A model generated the notes under the pieces. That model saw nothing but the letters and a program-made list of their open reading frames with translations, made no database searches and was not told the DNA's origin. The position numbers and the translations under genes were made by a program. From assembly GCF_003697785.1 (NCBI RefSeq), contig NZ_QOKZ01000014.1:1-46863 (forward strand): 46,863 bases of DNA, in the 5' to 3' direction. Position 1 is the first letter of the stretch. The number at the start of each line of letters is the position of its first letter. This stretch comes from Paracoccus alkanivorans (GTDB lineage: Bacteria; Pseudomonadota; Alphaproteobacteria; Rhodobacterales; Rhodobacteraceae). Positions 7,227-16,212 of this stretch are shown here, piece after piece.

Positions 7227-8370
7227 TCCAGCCGCCGCCCAGCACGCGGGTGCCGCCGGTTTCATAGAAGACGCAGGCCTGGCCGGGGCTGACCCCTTCC
7301 TCGGCATCCAGCAATTCGACCTCGGCGCGGCCGTTCTCCAGCGGGCGCAGGATCGCCGGGCGCGGAGGCCGGGTCGAGCGGATGCGGACCGAGCAGGGGA
7401 TCTCTCCGGTGAAAGGCCGATCGCCCAGCCAGTTGACCTCCGAGACCGGAACGATGGTCGTGGCCAGCGCGGATTTCGGCCCGACGACAACCCGGCGCGT
7501 TTCCGGATCGAGGCGGACGACATAAAGCGGCTCGCCCAATCCGCCGATGCCCAGCCCGCGGCGCTGGCCGACGGTGTAATGGATCACGCCGCGATGTTGG
7601 CCCAGGACGTTGCCATCCATGTCCACGATCTGGCCCGGATCGGCGGCGCCGGGGCGCAGCTTTTCGATCACGCTCGCATAATCGCCATTCGGCACGAAGC
7701 AGATATCCTGACTGTCCGGCTTGTCGGCGACTGACAGGCCGTATTCGGCGGCCAGCGCCCGGGTCTCTGCCTTGCTGACCAGGTGGCCAAGCGGAAAGCG
7801 CAGGTAATCCAGCTGCTCCTGCGTGGTCGAGAACAGGAAATAGCTTTGATCGCGGGCCGGATCGGCGGCCATGTGCAGCTCGGCCCGCCCGGCACCGGGC
7901 TTGCGTTGAATGTAATGGCCGGTCGCCATGCAATCGGCATCCAGATCGCGCGCGGTTTCCAGCAGGTCGCGGAATTTCACCCGCTCGTTGCAGCGGATGC
8001 AGGGCACCGGGGTCGCTCCGGCCAGATAGGCATCGGCGAATTCGTCGATGACCGATTCGCGGAACTTGTTCTCGTAATCCAGGACGTAATGCGGAAAGCC
8101 CATCCGCTCGGCTACCCGGCGGGCATCGTGAATATCCTGTCCGGCGCAGCAGGCGCCCTTCTTGGCCAGCGCCGCACCGTGATCGTAAAGCTGCAGCGTG
8201 ACCCCGATCACGTCGTAACCCTCTGATTTCAGTTTGGCTGCCACGACCGAGCTGTCGACGCCGCCTGACATGGCCACGACAACGCGCGTCTCTGCCGGGG
8301 ATTTGGCAAAGCCGAGACTGTTCAATTCGGCACCGCGCGCCGGGGCGCGATCAGGGGCAAGCGTGGTCAT
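7198..8370 (-). CDS. mnmA: tRNA-specific 2-thiouridylase MnmA
   Basis: Adds sulfur to U34 of tRNA-Lys, -Glu and -Gln (s2U), using ATP and persulfide sulfur. 390 residues. The PP-loop SGGVDSS is at 35-41. The catalytic cysteines are both present: Cys127 in PCIRCN (nucleophile position) and Cys224 in SQDICFV (persulfide position). GHYIQR, DQSYFLF and VGQRRGLGI are further family signatures, with the beta-barrel C-terminal domain after residue 290. It carries about 25 extra residues before the PP-loop compared with E. coli MnmA, common in Rhodobacteraceae. Convergent with sufE, which belongs to the same sulfur-relay chemistry, though the overlap itself says nothing about co-regulation. Confidence 0.97.
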   Translation of the reverse strand: MTTLAPDRAPARGAELNSLGFAKSPAETRVVVAMSGGVDSSVVAAKLKSEGYDVIGVTLQLYDHGAALAKKGACCAGQDIHDARRVAERMGFPHYVLDYENKFRESVIDEFADAYLAGATPVPCIRCNERVKFRDLLETARDLDADCMATGHYIQRKPGAGRAELHMAADPARDQSYFLFSTTQEQLDYLRFPLGHLVSKAETRALAAEYGLSVADKPDSQDICFVPNGDYASVIEKLRPGAADPGQIVDMDGNVLGQHRGVIHYTVGQRRGLGIGGLGEPLYVVRLDPETRRVVVGPKSALATTIVPVSEVNWLGDRPFTGEIPCSVRIRSTRPPRPAILRPLENGRAEVELLDAEEGVSPGQACVFYETGGTRVLGGGWITLRRRQAA

Positions 8371-8458
8371 GGATGGGCTCCGGGCCGTGCGGGCATCGAC
8401 AATTTGCTTAGAAATATAGGCAAATACCGGACATTCTCAACCGGGGCAATGCCCGCGG

Positions 8459-8475
8459 CTAACCTGGATTTAACC
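8459..8475 (+). promoter_or_regulatory. Near-consensus CtrA box upstream of sciP
   Basis: CTAA-N7-TTAACC, one mismatch from the CtrA consensus TTAA-N7-TTAACC, about 50 bases before the sciP start and in the divergent mnmA-sciP spacer. It suggests that CtrA controls sciP, as in Caulobacter. Confidence 0.5.
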
Positions 8476-8524
8476 GCATCTGGATCAGTTTTCCACGATT
8501 AGAGCAAAGCCGGGAAACAGAACA

Positions 8525-8791
8525 GTGAAAAAAAAAGATCGCCCTCGGACCGCGACATTGCCGGATGGACGGATCCTGACGGTTGCGGATCTGCCGCCTT
8601 CCTCGACCCGTTGGGTTGCATCTCGCAAAGAAATTATTGTGAATGCAGTAGCTTACGAGTTGATCTCACGCGATGAGGCCTTACGCCGATATGGCCTTAC
8701 CGTAGAAGAATTCGACAGTTGGTGTCGTGCTTTGATCGACCATGGGCCGGCCGCGTTGAAGGTGACCCTGCTGCAGCGTTTCCGGAAGTAG
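8525..8791 (+). CDS. sciP: SciP, small CtrA inhibitory protein (DUF1153)
   Basis: 88-residue DUF1153 protein. In Caulobacter SciP binds CtrA and blocks its transcription activation, and it also binds DNA. The sequence has the family core ATLPDGRILTVADLPP ... RWVASRKEIIVNAV (first helix) and SRDEALRRYGLTVEEFDSW, a helix-turn-helix-like segment. The start is a GTG at 8525; no strong ribosome-binding site is visible, and translation could start slightly downstream near the ATLPDG core. It sits directly upstream of ctrA on the same strand, separated by 101 bases, the usual Rhodobacterales order. Confidence 0.92.
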   Translation: MKKKDRPRTATLPDGRILTVADLPPSSTRWVASRKEIIVNAVAYELISRDEALRRYGLTVEEFDSWCRALIDHGPAALKVTLLQRFRK

Positions 8792-8813
8792 TGGCTTTCT
8801 GAAAGAAACAACT

Positions 8814-8838
8814 TTAAGTTGAATTAACTATACCTTAG
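8814..8838 (+). promoter_or_regulatory. Candidate CtrA boxes upstream of ctrA
   Basis: Two overlapping arrangements are seen: TTAA-N6-TTAAC (8814-8828, spacer one base short) and TTAA-N7-TTAG (8824-8838), which on the minus strand reads CTAA-N7-TTAA, the same one-mismatch form as the box before sciP. Their position 55-80 bases before the ctrA start fits autoregulation. Confidence 0.4.
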
Positions 8839-8892
8839 TGCAACGTACGATAGGCTCGGCAAAATTATGGAAGAACCAGGACTGTACACATC

Positions 8893-9603
<711 letters not shown>

Positions 9604-9636
9604 GGATCCGATCCCGCGACGATGTGCCGTGACGAG

Positions 9637-9664
9637 CCGCCCGGATCAGCCCCGGGCGGTTTTT
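9637..9664 (+). terminator. Intrinsic terminator after ctrA
   Basis: Stem CCGCCCGG (9637-9644) with CCGGGCGG (9652-9659), seven-base loop, then five T. It separates ctrA from ligA. Confidence 0.9.
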
Positions 9665-9783
9665 CAAATCCGATCTTGTCACTCGCAAAGATTGCTGCTT
9701 CGACTCTGGATGGCGGCGGGTATAAGGGCCGGGCATTCTCCGAAGCGGACGATGCGGCAATTGGAGTGACGGAACGGATCGGA

Positions 9784-11979
9784 ATGGCGAAACGACGGAG
9801 TGATGATGCGGCACGGGACGAGGCCGCGATACCGGCAGGCGACCTGACCGCACAGCAGGCGGCCGACGAGATCGCCGATCTTTCGGCGCGCATCGCGCAG
9901 GCGAACGAGGATTATCACGGCAAGGACAAGCCGCAGATCACGGACGCCGATTACGACACGCTGAAACGGCGCCTCTCGGCGCTGGAAGAGGCCTTTCCCG
10001 ATCTGCGCGCAGCCGACAGCCCTACGGCCAAGGTGGGTGCCGCTCCGGCCGAAGGTTTCGGCAAGGTCACCCATGCGCAGCGGATGATGTCGCTTGGCAA
10101 TGCCTTTGACGACGAGGATGTGCGGGATTTCGTCACCCGCATCCGCAGTTTCCTGAACCTGCCCGGAGATGCGCCGCTGGATTTCACCGCCGAGCCCAAG
10201 ATCGACGGGCTGTCGCTGTCGCTGCGCTACGAGGATGGCGAACTGGTGCAGGCGGCGACGCGCGGTGACGGCACGGTCGGCGAGAATGTCACCGCCAATG
10301 CCCGCACCATCTCCGACATTCCCCAAAGGCTGAAGGCCGACGCGCCCGGCATCGTCGAGATCCGGGGCGAGGTCTATATGGCGCATGACGATTTCGCCCG
10401 GCTCAATGCCGGGGATACCGGCCGCGTCTTTGCCAATCCGCGCAATGCCGCCGCAGGTTCCCTGCGCCAGCTTGATCCCAAGATTACCGCCAGCCGTCCG
10501 CTGAAATTCTTCGCCTATAGCTGGGGCGAACTGACCGCACCGCTTGCCGAAACCCAGATGGGGGCAGTCGAACGGCTGGCAGAGCTTGGCTTCAGCACCA
10601 ACCCGCTGACCCGGCTATGCCGTGACGCGGCCGGGATGATCGCCACCTGGGCTGAGATCGAACAGCAGCGCGCCACGCTTGGCTATGACATCGACGGGGT
10701 GGTCTACAAGGTCAATGACCTGGGCTACCAGGCCCGGCTCGGGTTCCGCTCGACCACGCCGCGTTGGGCGATCGCGCATAAATTCCCCGCCGAGACCGCC
10801 TGGACCCGCCTTGACCGGATCGAGATCCAGGTCGGGCGCACCGGCGCCCTGTCCCCGGTCGCGCGGCTGGAGCCGGTGACGGTCGGCGGGGTCGTGGTCT
10901 CGAACGCCACGTTGCATAACGAGGATTACATCGCCGGTCTCGACAGCGCCGGCAACCCGATCCGCGAGGGGCGCGATATCCGCGCGGGCGATTGGGTCAA
11001 GGTCTATCGCGCCGGCGACGTGATCCCCAAGATCGCCGATGTGGACCTGTCGCGGCGCGTCAGCGATACGCCCTACGAGTTCCCGACGCATTGCCCCGAA
11101 TGCGGCTCGGAGGCGATCCGCGAACCGGGCGATTCCGTGCGCCGCTGTTCTGGTGGCCTGATATGCCCGGCGCAGGCCATTGAGAAACTGAAGCATTTCG
11201 TCAGCCGCTCGGCCTTCGACATCGAGGGGCTGGGGGCGAAGCAGATCGAGATGTTCTTTGCTGACGATGACCTGCCGATCCGCGAGCCCGCCGATATCTT
11301 TACCCTGGCCGAGCGCGACGCGGCGAACCTGCCCAAGCTGAAGAACCGCGACGGCTTCGGCGAGCGTTCCGTCGAGAAACTCTTTGCCGCGATCGAGGAA
11401 AAGCGCTGTATCCCCTTGGCGCGCTTTCTTTTTGCCCTGGGTATCCGGCATCTGGGAGAGGTCGCGGGAACGACCCTGGCACGGCATTTCGGCACATGGG
11501 AGGCGATGATCGCCGCCATTGACGGCGCTGCGGCTGAACCCGCCTTTGCCGCAGGGGATGACAAGGCCCGCCGCACTGCGCTGGAGGAGAGTCCCAACTG
11601 GGCCGAACTGACCGGTATCGACGGGATCGGCGCGGTTCTGGTGCAATCGCTGGTCACTACCTTCACCCAGCCCCGCGAGCGCGAAAGCATCGACCGCCTG
11701 ACTTCGATGCTGACCATCCTGCCCGCCGAGGCCCCGGCCAATGCGCAGACCGCGATCAGCGGCAAGACGCTGGTCTTCACCGGTACGCTGGAGCGCATGA
11801 CCCGGGCCGAGGCCAAGGCGCGGGCCGAGGCGATGGGGGCCAAGGTCGCGGGCTCGGTCAGCGCCAAGACCGACCTGCTGATCGCCGGGCTGGGAGCGGG
11901 CTCCAAGGCCAGGAAGGCCGCCGACCTGGGGGTCGAGACCATCGACGAGGATGAATGGATGCGGATCGCCGGGCAATGA
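9784..11979 (+). CDS. ligA: NAD-dependent DNA ligase LigA
   Basis: Joins nicks in DNA during replication and repair, using NAD+. 731 residues from the ATG at 9784; upstream codons in the same frame lack family residues. Domain order: Ia domain (YHGKDKPQITDADYD), adenylation domain with the lysine nucleophile Lys139 in AEPKIDGLSLSLRY, OB fold (GRTGALSPVARLEPV), Cys4 zinc finger (CPECGSEAI ... RRCSGGLICPAQ), helix-hairpin-helix repeats, and a C-terminal BRCT domain (GKTLVFTGTLERMTRAEAK). All catalytic parts are present. Its stop overlaps the recG start (ATGA), so the two repair genes are translationally coupled. Confidence 0.98.
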   Translation: MAKRRSDDAARDEAAIPAGDLTAQQAADEIADLSARIAQANEDYHGKDKPQITDADYDTLKRRLSALEEAFPDLRAADSPTAKVGAAPAEGFGKVTHAQRMMSLGNAFDDEDVRDFVTRIRSFLNLPGDAPLDFTAEPKIDGLSLSLRYEDGELVQAATRGDGTVGENVTANARTISDIPQRLKADAPGIVEIRGEVYMAHDDFARLNAGDTGRVFANPRNAAAGSLRQLDPKITASRPLKFFAYSWGELTAPLAETQMGAVERLAELGFSTNPLTRLCRDAAGMIATWAEIEQQRATLGYDIDGVVYKVNDLGYQARLGFRSTTPRWAIAHKFPAETAWTRLDRIEIQVGRTGALSPVARLEPVTVGGVVVSNATLHNEDYIAGLDSAGNPIREGRDIRAGDWVKVYRAGDVIPKIADVDLSRRVSDTPYEFPTHCPECGSEAIREPGDSVRRCSGGLICPAQAIEKLKHFVSRSAFDIEGLGAKQIEMFFADDDLPIREPADIFTLAERDAANLPKLKNRDGFGERSVEKLFAAIEEKRCIPLARFLFALGIRHLGEVAGTTLARHFGTWEAMIAAIDGAAAEPAFAAGDDKARRTALEESPNWAELTGIDGIGAVLVQSLVTTFTQPRERESIDRLTSMLTILPAEAPANAQTAISGKTLVFTGTLERMTRAEAKARAEAMGAKVAGSVSAKTDLLIAGLGAGSKARKAADLGVETIDEDEWMRIAGQ

Positions 11980-14075
11980 GCGCACCGAAGGGCAGACCCC
12001 CGGCGCTGTTCCCGCTTTTCGCGGCGATTGACACGCTGCCGGGGATCGGCCCCAAGGGCCGGGATGCGCTGGCGCAGATGGGGATCGAGCGGCCGCGCGA
12101 CCTGGCCATGACGCTGCCGGCCAATGGCATTACCCGCCGCCGGATCGACCGGATCGCGGAGGCCCACCCCCCCGAGATCGTCACTGTAGCAATCACCGTG
12201 GGCCGCCATTTCCCGCCCAAATCGCGGGGCCGTCCGTGGCGCGTCCATTGCGCTGATGCGCATGGCGGCGACCTGACATTGGTTTTCTTTCACCCTCGCC
12301 GGGACTGGATCGAAAGCCAGCTTCCCGCTGGTGCGCGCCGTATCGTCAGCGGCAAGCTGGAACTCTTCGACGGTCTTGCCCAGATGGTCCATCCTGACCA
12401 TATCCTGCGCGAGGACGAGCAATTGCCCGCCGCGTTCGAGCCGGTCTATCCGCTTTCGCAGGGCCTGACCCAACGGATGATGGCCAAGGCCGTGACTGCC
12501 GCGATGGAGCGCCTGCCCGAGGTCGAGGAGTGGATCGATCCGCAGCTTCTGAAGGATCGCGGCTGGCCCGGATTCGCGGGTGCCTTGCAACAGGCCCATG
12601 CCCCTGAATCCCCACGCGATCTGTCACCCGACAGCCCGGCGCGGGCGCGGCTGGCCTATGACGAGTTTCTTGCCCACCAGATGACGCTGGCATTGGTGCG
12701 GCGCGAGAAGCGGCGGCTGAAGGGCAGGCCGACACGGGGCGACGGCCGTTTGCGCCAGGCGGTGCTGGCCAGCCTGCCATGGCCGCCGACCGGGGCCCAG
12801 ACCCGCGCTGTGGCAGAGATCGCGGCCGATATGGCCAGCGACCGGCGCATGAACCGGCTGCTGCAGGGCGACGTCGGGTCGGGCAAGACGCTGGTGGCGA
12901 TGCTGTCGGCGCTGGTCGCGGTCGAGGCCGGGGGGCAGGCGGTGCTGATGGCGCCGACCGAGATCCTCGCCCGCCAGCATGCCCGCGCGCTGGAGCCGCT
13001 GGCGCGGGCGGCGGGTGTGCGGCTGGCCGCGCTGACCGGCCGCGACAAGGGCGAGCTGCGGGCGCAATTGCTGGAGGATCTCGCGCAGGGCCGCATCGAT
13101 ATCCTGGTCGGCACCCATGCGGTGTTTCAAAAGGATGTGCATTTCCACGATCTGCGCCTTGCCATCATCGACGAACAGCACCGCTTCGGTGTCGCGCAGC
13201 GGCTGGAACTGTCGGCCAAGGGCGATATCCCCCCCGACATGCTGATCATGACCGCGACGCCGATCCCGCGCTCGCTGGCGCTGACGCAATATGGCGATCT
13301 CGACCTGTCGGTGTTGGACGAGAAACCGCCGGGGCGGCAGCCGATCACGACCGTGATGATCCCGGACCGGCGGCTGGATGAGGTGACGGCGCGCCTGCAC
13401 GCGGTGCTTGAACAGGGCGCGCGCGCCTATTGGGTCTGCCCGCTGGTCGATGAAAGCGAACTCAGCGACCTGACCGCCGCCGAGGCGCGCTTCCAGTCGC
13501 TGCGGGCGCAGTTCGGCGAGGATGTGCGGCTGATCCATGGCCAGATGCCCGCCGATCAGCGCGACGCCGCGATGGCGGATTTTGCCTCGGGGCGGGCGCG
13601 GATCCTTGTCGCCACCACTGTGATCGAGGTCGGGGTGGACGTGCCCGAGGCCACGATCATGGTGATCGAGCGGGCCGAAAGCTTTGGCCTCGCCCAGCTT
13701 CACCAGCTTCGCGGACGGGTCGGGCGCGGGCAGGGGGCCTCGACCTGCCTGCTGATGTATCACCCGCCCTTGGGCGAGACCGGCGCCCGCCGGTTGACCA
13801 CCCTGCGCGACACCGAGGACGGGTTTCGCATCGCCGAGGTCGACCTGGAGATGCGTGGCGCGGGTGACGTGATCGGCACCGCTCAATCGGGCCTGCCGCG
13901 CTTTCATATCGGCGACCTTGAGCATCAGCCGGGCCTGATGGCCGTGGCCCGGCAGGACGCCCGCGCATTGCTGGAACGCGATCCGGCACTGGAGTCGGCG
14001 CGCGGCAGGGCGGTGCGTTTCCTGATGTGGCTGATGCAGCAGGATCAGGCGATCAGGCTGATCTCGGTGGGGTGA
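11976..14075 (+). CDS. recG: ATP-dependent DNA helicase RecG
   Basis: Branched-DNA helicase that remodels stalled forks and Holliday junctions. 699 residues. The N-terminal wedge/OB domain occupies about 1-250 (LPGIGPKGRDALAQMGI is the start of the family core). Helicase motifs: Walker A GDVGSGKT with Lys304, DEQH box at about 399-402 (DEQHRFG), motif III TATPIPRS, and motif VI QLRGRVGRG. The C-terminal TRG-like motif region (GDVIGTAQSGLP) is present. The start is fixed by the ATGA overlap with ligA. Downstream there is a hairpin and a family-specific repeat rather than a classic terminator. Confidence 0.98.
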   Translation: MSAPKGRPPALFPLFAAIDTLPGIGPKGRDALAQMGIERPRDLAMTLPANGITRRRIDRIAEAHPPEIVTVAITVGRHFPPKSRGRPWRVHCADAHGGDLTLVFFHPRRDWIESQLPAGARRIVSGKLELFDGLAQMVHPDHILREDEQLPAAFEPVYPLSQGLTQRMMAKAVTAAMERLPEVEEWIDPQLLKDRGWPGFAGALQQAHAPESPRDLSPDSPARARLAYDEFLAHQMTLALVRREKRRLKGRPTRGDGRLRQAVLASLPWPPTGAQTRAVAEIAADMASDRRMNRLLQGDVGSGKTLVAMLSALVAVEAGGQAVLMAPTEILARQHARALEPLARAAGVRLAALTGRDKGELRAQLLEDLAQGRIDILVGTHAVFQKDVHFHDLRLAIIDEQHRFGVAQRLELSAKGDIPPDMLIMTATPIPRSLALTQYGDLDLSVLDEKPPGRQPITTVMIPDRRLDEVTARLHAVLEQGARAYWVCPLVDESELSDLTAAEARFQSLRAQFGEDVRLIHGQMPADQRDAAMADFASGRARILVATTVIEVGVDVPEATIMVIERAESFGLAQLHQLRGRVGRGQGASTCLLMYHPPLGETGARRLTTLRDTEDGFRIAEVDLEMRGAGDVIGTAQSGLPRFHIGDLEHQPGLMAVARQDARALLERDPALESARGRAVRFLMWLMQQDQAIRLISVG

Positions 14076-14099
14076 GGCCCGATTTGCGTCCCGCAATGG

Positions 14100-14144
14100 C
14101 TGGGGCTCTGCCCCAGACCCCGAGGTATTGATGCAAAGAAGAAG
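14100..14144 (+). repeat. Rhodobacteraceae-type intergenic repeat, copy A
   Basis: A perfect seven-base hairpin (CTGGGGC, loop TCT, GCCCCAG, 14100-14116) is followed by the 24-base unit at 14121-14144 that begins CGAGGTATT and ends GCAAAGAAGAAG. The same unit occurs inverted at 22273-22296 with 21 of 24 bases identical. Elements of this look are common between genes in Rhodobacteraceae; function unknown to me. Confidence 0.7.
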
Positions 14145-14203
14145 GGGGTAGGCCGGATGTAATCCCGAGGTTGCGTCCGGCTTCCCGATCTGGTCATGTG
14201 GGC

Positions 14204-14279
14204 CGTGACGGGGGCGCCCATCAGGGCTGAGATGCACCCTTTGAACCTGAACCAGATCATGCTGGCGGAGGAAGTCGCG
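14204..14279 (+). promoter_or_regulatory. TPP (thi-box) riboswitch before thiD
   Basis: The conserved thi-box elements are plain: GGGCTGAGAT at 14224, CACCCTTTGAACCTGA just after, and ATCATGCTGGCGGAGG before the P1 3' strand. P1 pairs CGTGAC (14204-14209) with GTCGCG (14274-14279). It should repress thiD when thiamine pyrophosphate is abundant. The spacer to the thiD start is about 52 bases and GC-rich without a T tract, so control of translation initiation is more likely than termination. Confidence 0.95.
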
Positions 14280-14331
14280 TTGCCGTCATGGCTTTCCCAT
14301 GCCGCCCGCGTGCCGCGCCGGGGGAGGCGAG

Positions 14332-15126
14332 ATGATTCCGAATATCCTGTCGATCGCGGGCTCCGATCCTTCGGGCGGGGCGGGAATCCAGGCCGATCTC
14401 AAGGCGATTTCCGCCAATGGCGGCTATGGCATGGCCGCGATCACTGCCCTGACCGCGCAGAACACGCAGGGCGTGAGCGCTGTTCACATGGTGCCGCCGG
14501 ATTTCGTGGCGGCCCAGATCGGGGCGGTGTTCGACGATATCCGCGTCGGTGCCGTCAAGATCGGCATGCTGGGGGATGCGGCGGTGATCGCCGCCGTGGC
14601 GCGGGCGCTGGAGGGGCGGGATTGTCCTATCGTGCTGGATCCGGTGATGGTCTCCAAGAGCGGCGACCGGTTGCTGGCTGCCGAGGCGGTCGAGGCTTTG
14701 CGCGGCCTGCTGATCCCGCGCGCCACGGTCATCACGCCGAATCTGCCCGAAGCCGCCGATCTGCTGGGATGCGGGGAAGCACAGGATCGCGCGGGAATGG
14801 AAGAGCAGGCGCGTGCCCTGCTGGAACTTGGCCCGCAGGCGGTTCTGCTGAAAGGCGGGCATCTCGCCGGGATGGAATCGCCCGACCTGCTGATCGATGC
14901 GAATCGGATCCTGTGGCTGGAAGGCCGGCGCCACGCGACCCGCAACAGCCATGGCACCGGATGCAGCCTGTCCTCGGCCCTGGCGACACAATTGCTGCTG
15001 TCAGACCGGTTGGAAGATGCCGTCATGGCAGCAAAGGCATATGTTTCCAAGGCGTTGATGGCCGCTGACCGGTTGCTTGTGGGGCATGGGCACGGGCCGC
15101 TGGATCATTTCTGGGCATTACGCTGA
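14332..15126 (+). CDS. thiD: Hydroxymethylpyrimidine (phosphate) kinase ThiD
   Basis: Phosphorylates HMP and HMP-P to give HMP-PP for thiamine synthesis. 264 residues, ribokinase fold. Family signatures: IAGSDPSGGAGIQADLKAI at the N-terminus, the substrate loop YGMAAITALTAQNTQGV, VLDPVMVSKSG, and the anion-hole/catalytic motif NSHGTGCSLSSALA with its GTGC near residues 207-210. A GGGGGAGG ribosome-binding site precedes the ATG at 14332. The upstream TPP riboswitch confirms the pathway. It stands alone here, without other thi genes. Confidence 0.97.
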   Translation: MIPNILSIAGSDPSGGAGIQADLKAISANGGYGMAAITALTAQNTQGVSAVHMVPPDFVAAQIGAVFDDIRVGAVKIGMLGDAAVIAAVARALEGRDCPIVLDPVMVSKSGDRLLAAEAVEALRGLLIPRATVITPNLPEAADLLGCGEAQDRAGMEEQARALLELGPQAVLLKGGHLAGMESPDLLIDANRILWLEGRRHATRNSHGTGCSLSSALATQLLLSDRLEDAVMAAKAYVSKALMAADRLLVGHGHGPLDHFWALR

Positions 15127-15134
15127 TTAACGAT

Positions 15135-15149
15135 GTTCTCAAAAAGTTC
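15135..15149 (+). promoter_or_regulatory. LexA operator (SOS box) GTTC-N7-GTTC
   Basis: GTTC at 15135-15138 and GTTC at 15146-15149 with seven bases between exactly match the direct-repeat LexA site known for alphaproteobacteria, including Rhodobacter and Paracoccus. An additional TGAGAACA at 15170-15177 is the inverted complement of TGTTCTCA at 15134-15141. The box lies 55 bases before the small-protein start and 9 bases after thiD. Confidence 0.75.
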
Positions 15150-15204
15150 TTTACAGCCGGGCGGAGATATGAGAACAAAATGGCAACACGAAGGAGTTGC
15201 CATC

Positions 15205-15300
15205 ATGAACCGCGAATTCGCTTCCGATCTGCTCGGTGTTGCCGCCTTGTCCGTGACCACCATTGTCGTTCTCTGGCTGCCAGCCATCTTGCAGGCTTGA
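15205..15300 (+). CDS. 31-residue membrane protein, likely SOS-induced (SidA-like candidate)
   Basis: Very short frame with strong signals of reality: AAGGAG at 15191-15196 eight bases before the ATG, an exact LexA box upstream and an intrinsic terminator downstream (15371-15398), so it is a monocistronic unit. The protein starts MNREFASDLLG and continues into a single hydrophobic helix of about 20 residues with VTTIVVLWLP near the middle and ends LQA. The N-terminus carries Arg, Glu and Asp, so a one-pass inner-membrane topology is expected. Caulobacter SidA is a 29-residue inner-membrane protein under LexA control that blocks division through FtsW/FtsN; by size, topology and regulation this is a functional analogue candidate. 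No sequence homology to SidA is claimed. Confidence 0.72.
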   Translation: MNREFASDLLGVAALSVTTIVVLWLPAILQA

Positions 15301-15370
15301 TTTTCTGCCCCGCGTCGCATCATCGGCGCCGCGCCTGTGCGCCGTCACTGTCTCCCTGCACGCGCAACTT

Positions 15371-15398
15371 GACCGGCCCTTTCACGGGCCGGTTTTTT
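15371..15398 (+). terminator. Intrinsic terminator of the SOS small-protein unit
   Basis: Stem CCGGCCC (15373-15379) with GGGCCGG (15386-15392), six-base loop, followed by six T. It lies 70 bases after the small gene and before lysE. Confidence 0.9.
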
Positions 15399-15559
15399 CA
15401 TGAGCGGATCTGTGAACCGTATCGCACGGACTCTGCGGCCGTTTATCCCGTCTTGACGAAGCGCAGGGGTTTCGGGGAAGACTGTTCGGCGAATATCGGG
15501 TCGGAAAGACGGTCCGGATGCGGCAGGCTGTGCTGGCGCATCACGCATATGGAGGTTAC

Positions 15560-16198
15560 ATGGAGATTCTGCTGCCACTGATCACGCTGGCCGGCGTTCA
15601 GCTGCTGGCCGTGATCAGCCCGGGACAATCGTTCATCGTGGTCTCGAAACTCGCGCTGTCCAGCGGGCGGCGATCGGCTTTAGGCGCGGCACTCGGGATG
15701 GGCGCGGGCTCGGTGATCTGGGCCATGTCCGCGATTGCCGGGCTGGCTTTCATTCTCGAAAAAGCAGCATGGCTTTATGGGCTGATGAAGCTGGCGGGCG
15801 GCCTTTACCTGCTGTTCCTGGCGTTCAAGCTGTGGAAGCATGCGCCCGAAAGACCCGATCTTTCGGCGGGTTCGGGCCGGTACGTCACTCCGCGGCAGGC
15901 GTTTACCCTGGGCCTGGTGACGCAATTGGCCAATCCCAAGGTGGTGGTTTTCTTCGGCTCCATATTCTTCGCGCTGCTGCCGGCAAGCTCGGCCCCCTGG
16001 GTTTATGTCGCAAGCCTCGTGATCGTCTTTTGCAACGAAACGGGCTGGTATGGATTCGTGTCGATGTTCTTTTCGACCGCGAGAACGCAACTCGTATATT
16101 TCCGGGCAAAAACCTGGATCGACCGGATCATGGCCGGGGCGCTTGGCGTGATCGGGATCGGGCTGGCCATGGATGCACGGGAAACGCTTGCGCGGTGA
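15560..16198 (+). CDS. LysE/RhtB-family amino-acid exporter
   Basis: Inner-membrane exporter of the LysE superfamily, 212 residues with about six membrane segments. Typical features are the N-terminal LAVISPGQSFIVVSKLALSSGRRSALGAALGMGAGS (given here as the PGQ/P motif and the GRR-G-ALG motif), GGLYLLFLAFKLWK for segment three, and the TLGLVTQLANPKVVVFFGSIF motif containing the conserved NPK. The start at 15560 has GGAGG five bases upstream. Members export threonine, homoserine lactones, lysine or other amino acids; the substrate cannot be inferred. It follows the terminator of the SOS unit, so it has its own promoter. Confidence 0.93.
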   Translation: MEILLPLITLAGVQLLAVISPGQSFIVVSKLALSSGRRSALGAALGMGAGSVIWAMSAIAGLAFILEKAAWLYGLMKLAGGLYLLFLAFKLWKHAPERPDLSAGSGRYVTPRQAFTLGLVTQLANPKVVVFFGSIFFALLPASSAPWVYVASLVIVFCNETGWYGFVSMFFSTARTQLVYFRAKTWIDRIMAGALGVIGIGLAMDARETLAR

Positions 16199-16212
16199 TC
16201 CGGGTAACCGGG

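Noticed and set aside
10615..11985. Long open frame antisense to ligA
   Set aside because: High GC at third codon positions keeps antisense frames open; no family motifs, and ligA is complete on the other strand.
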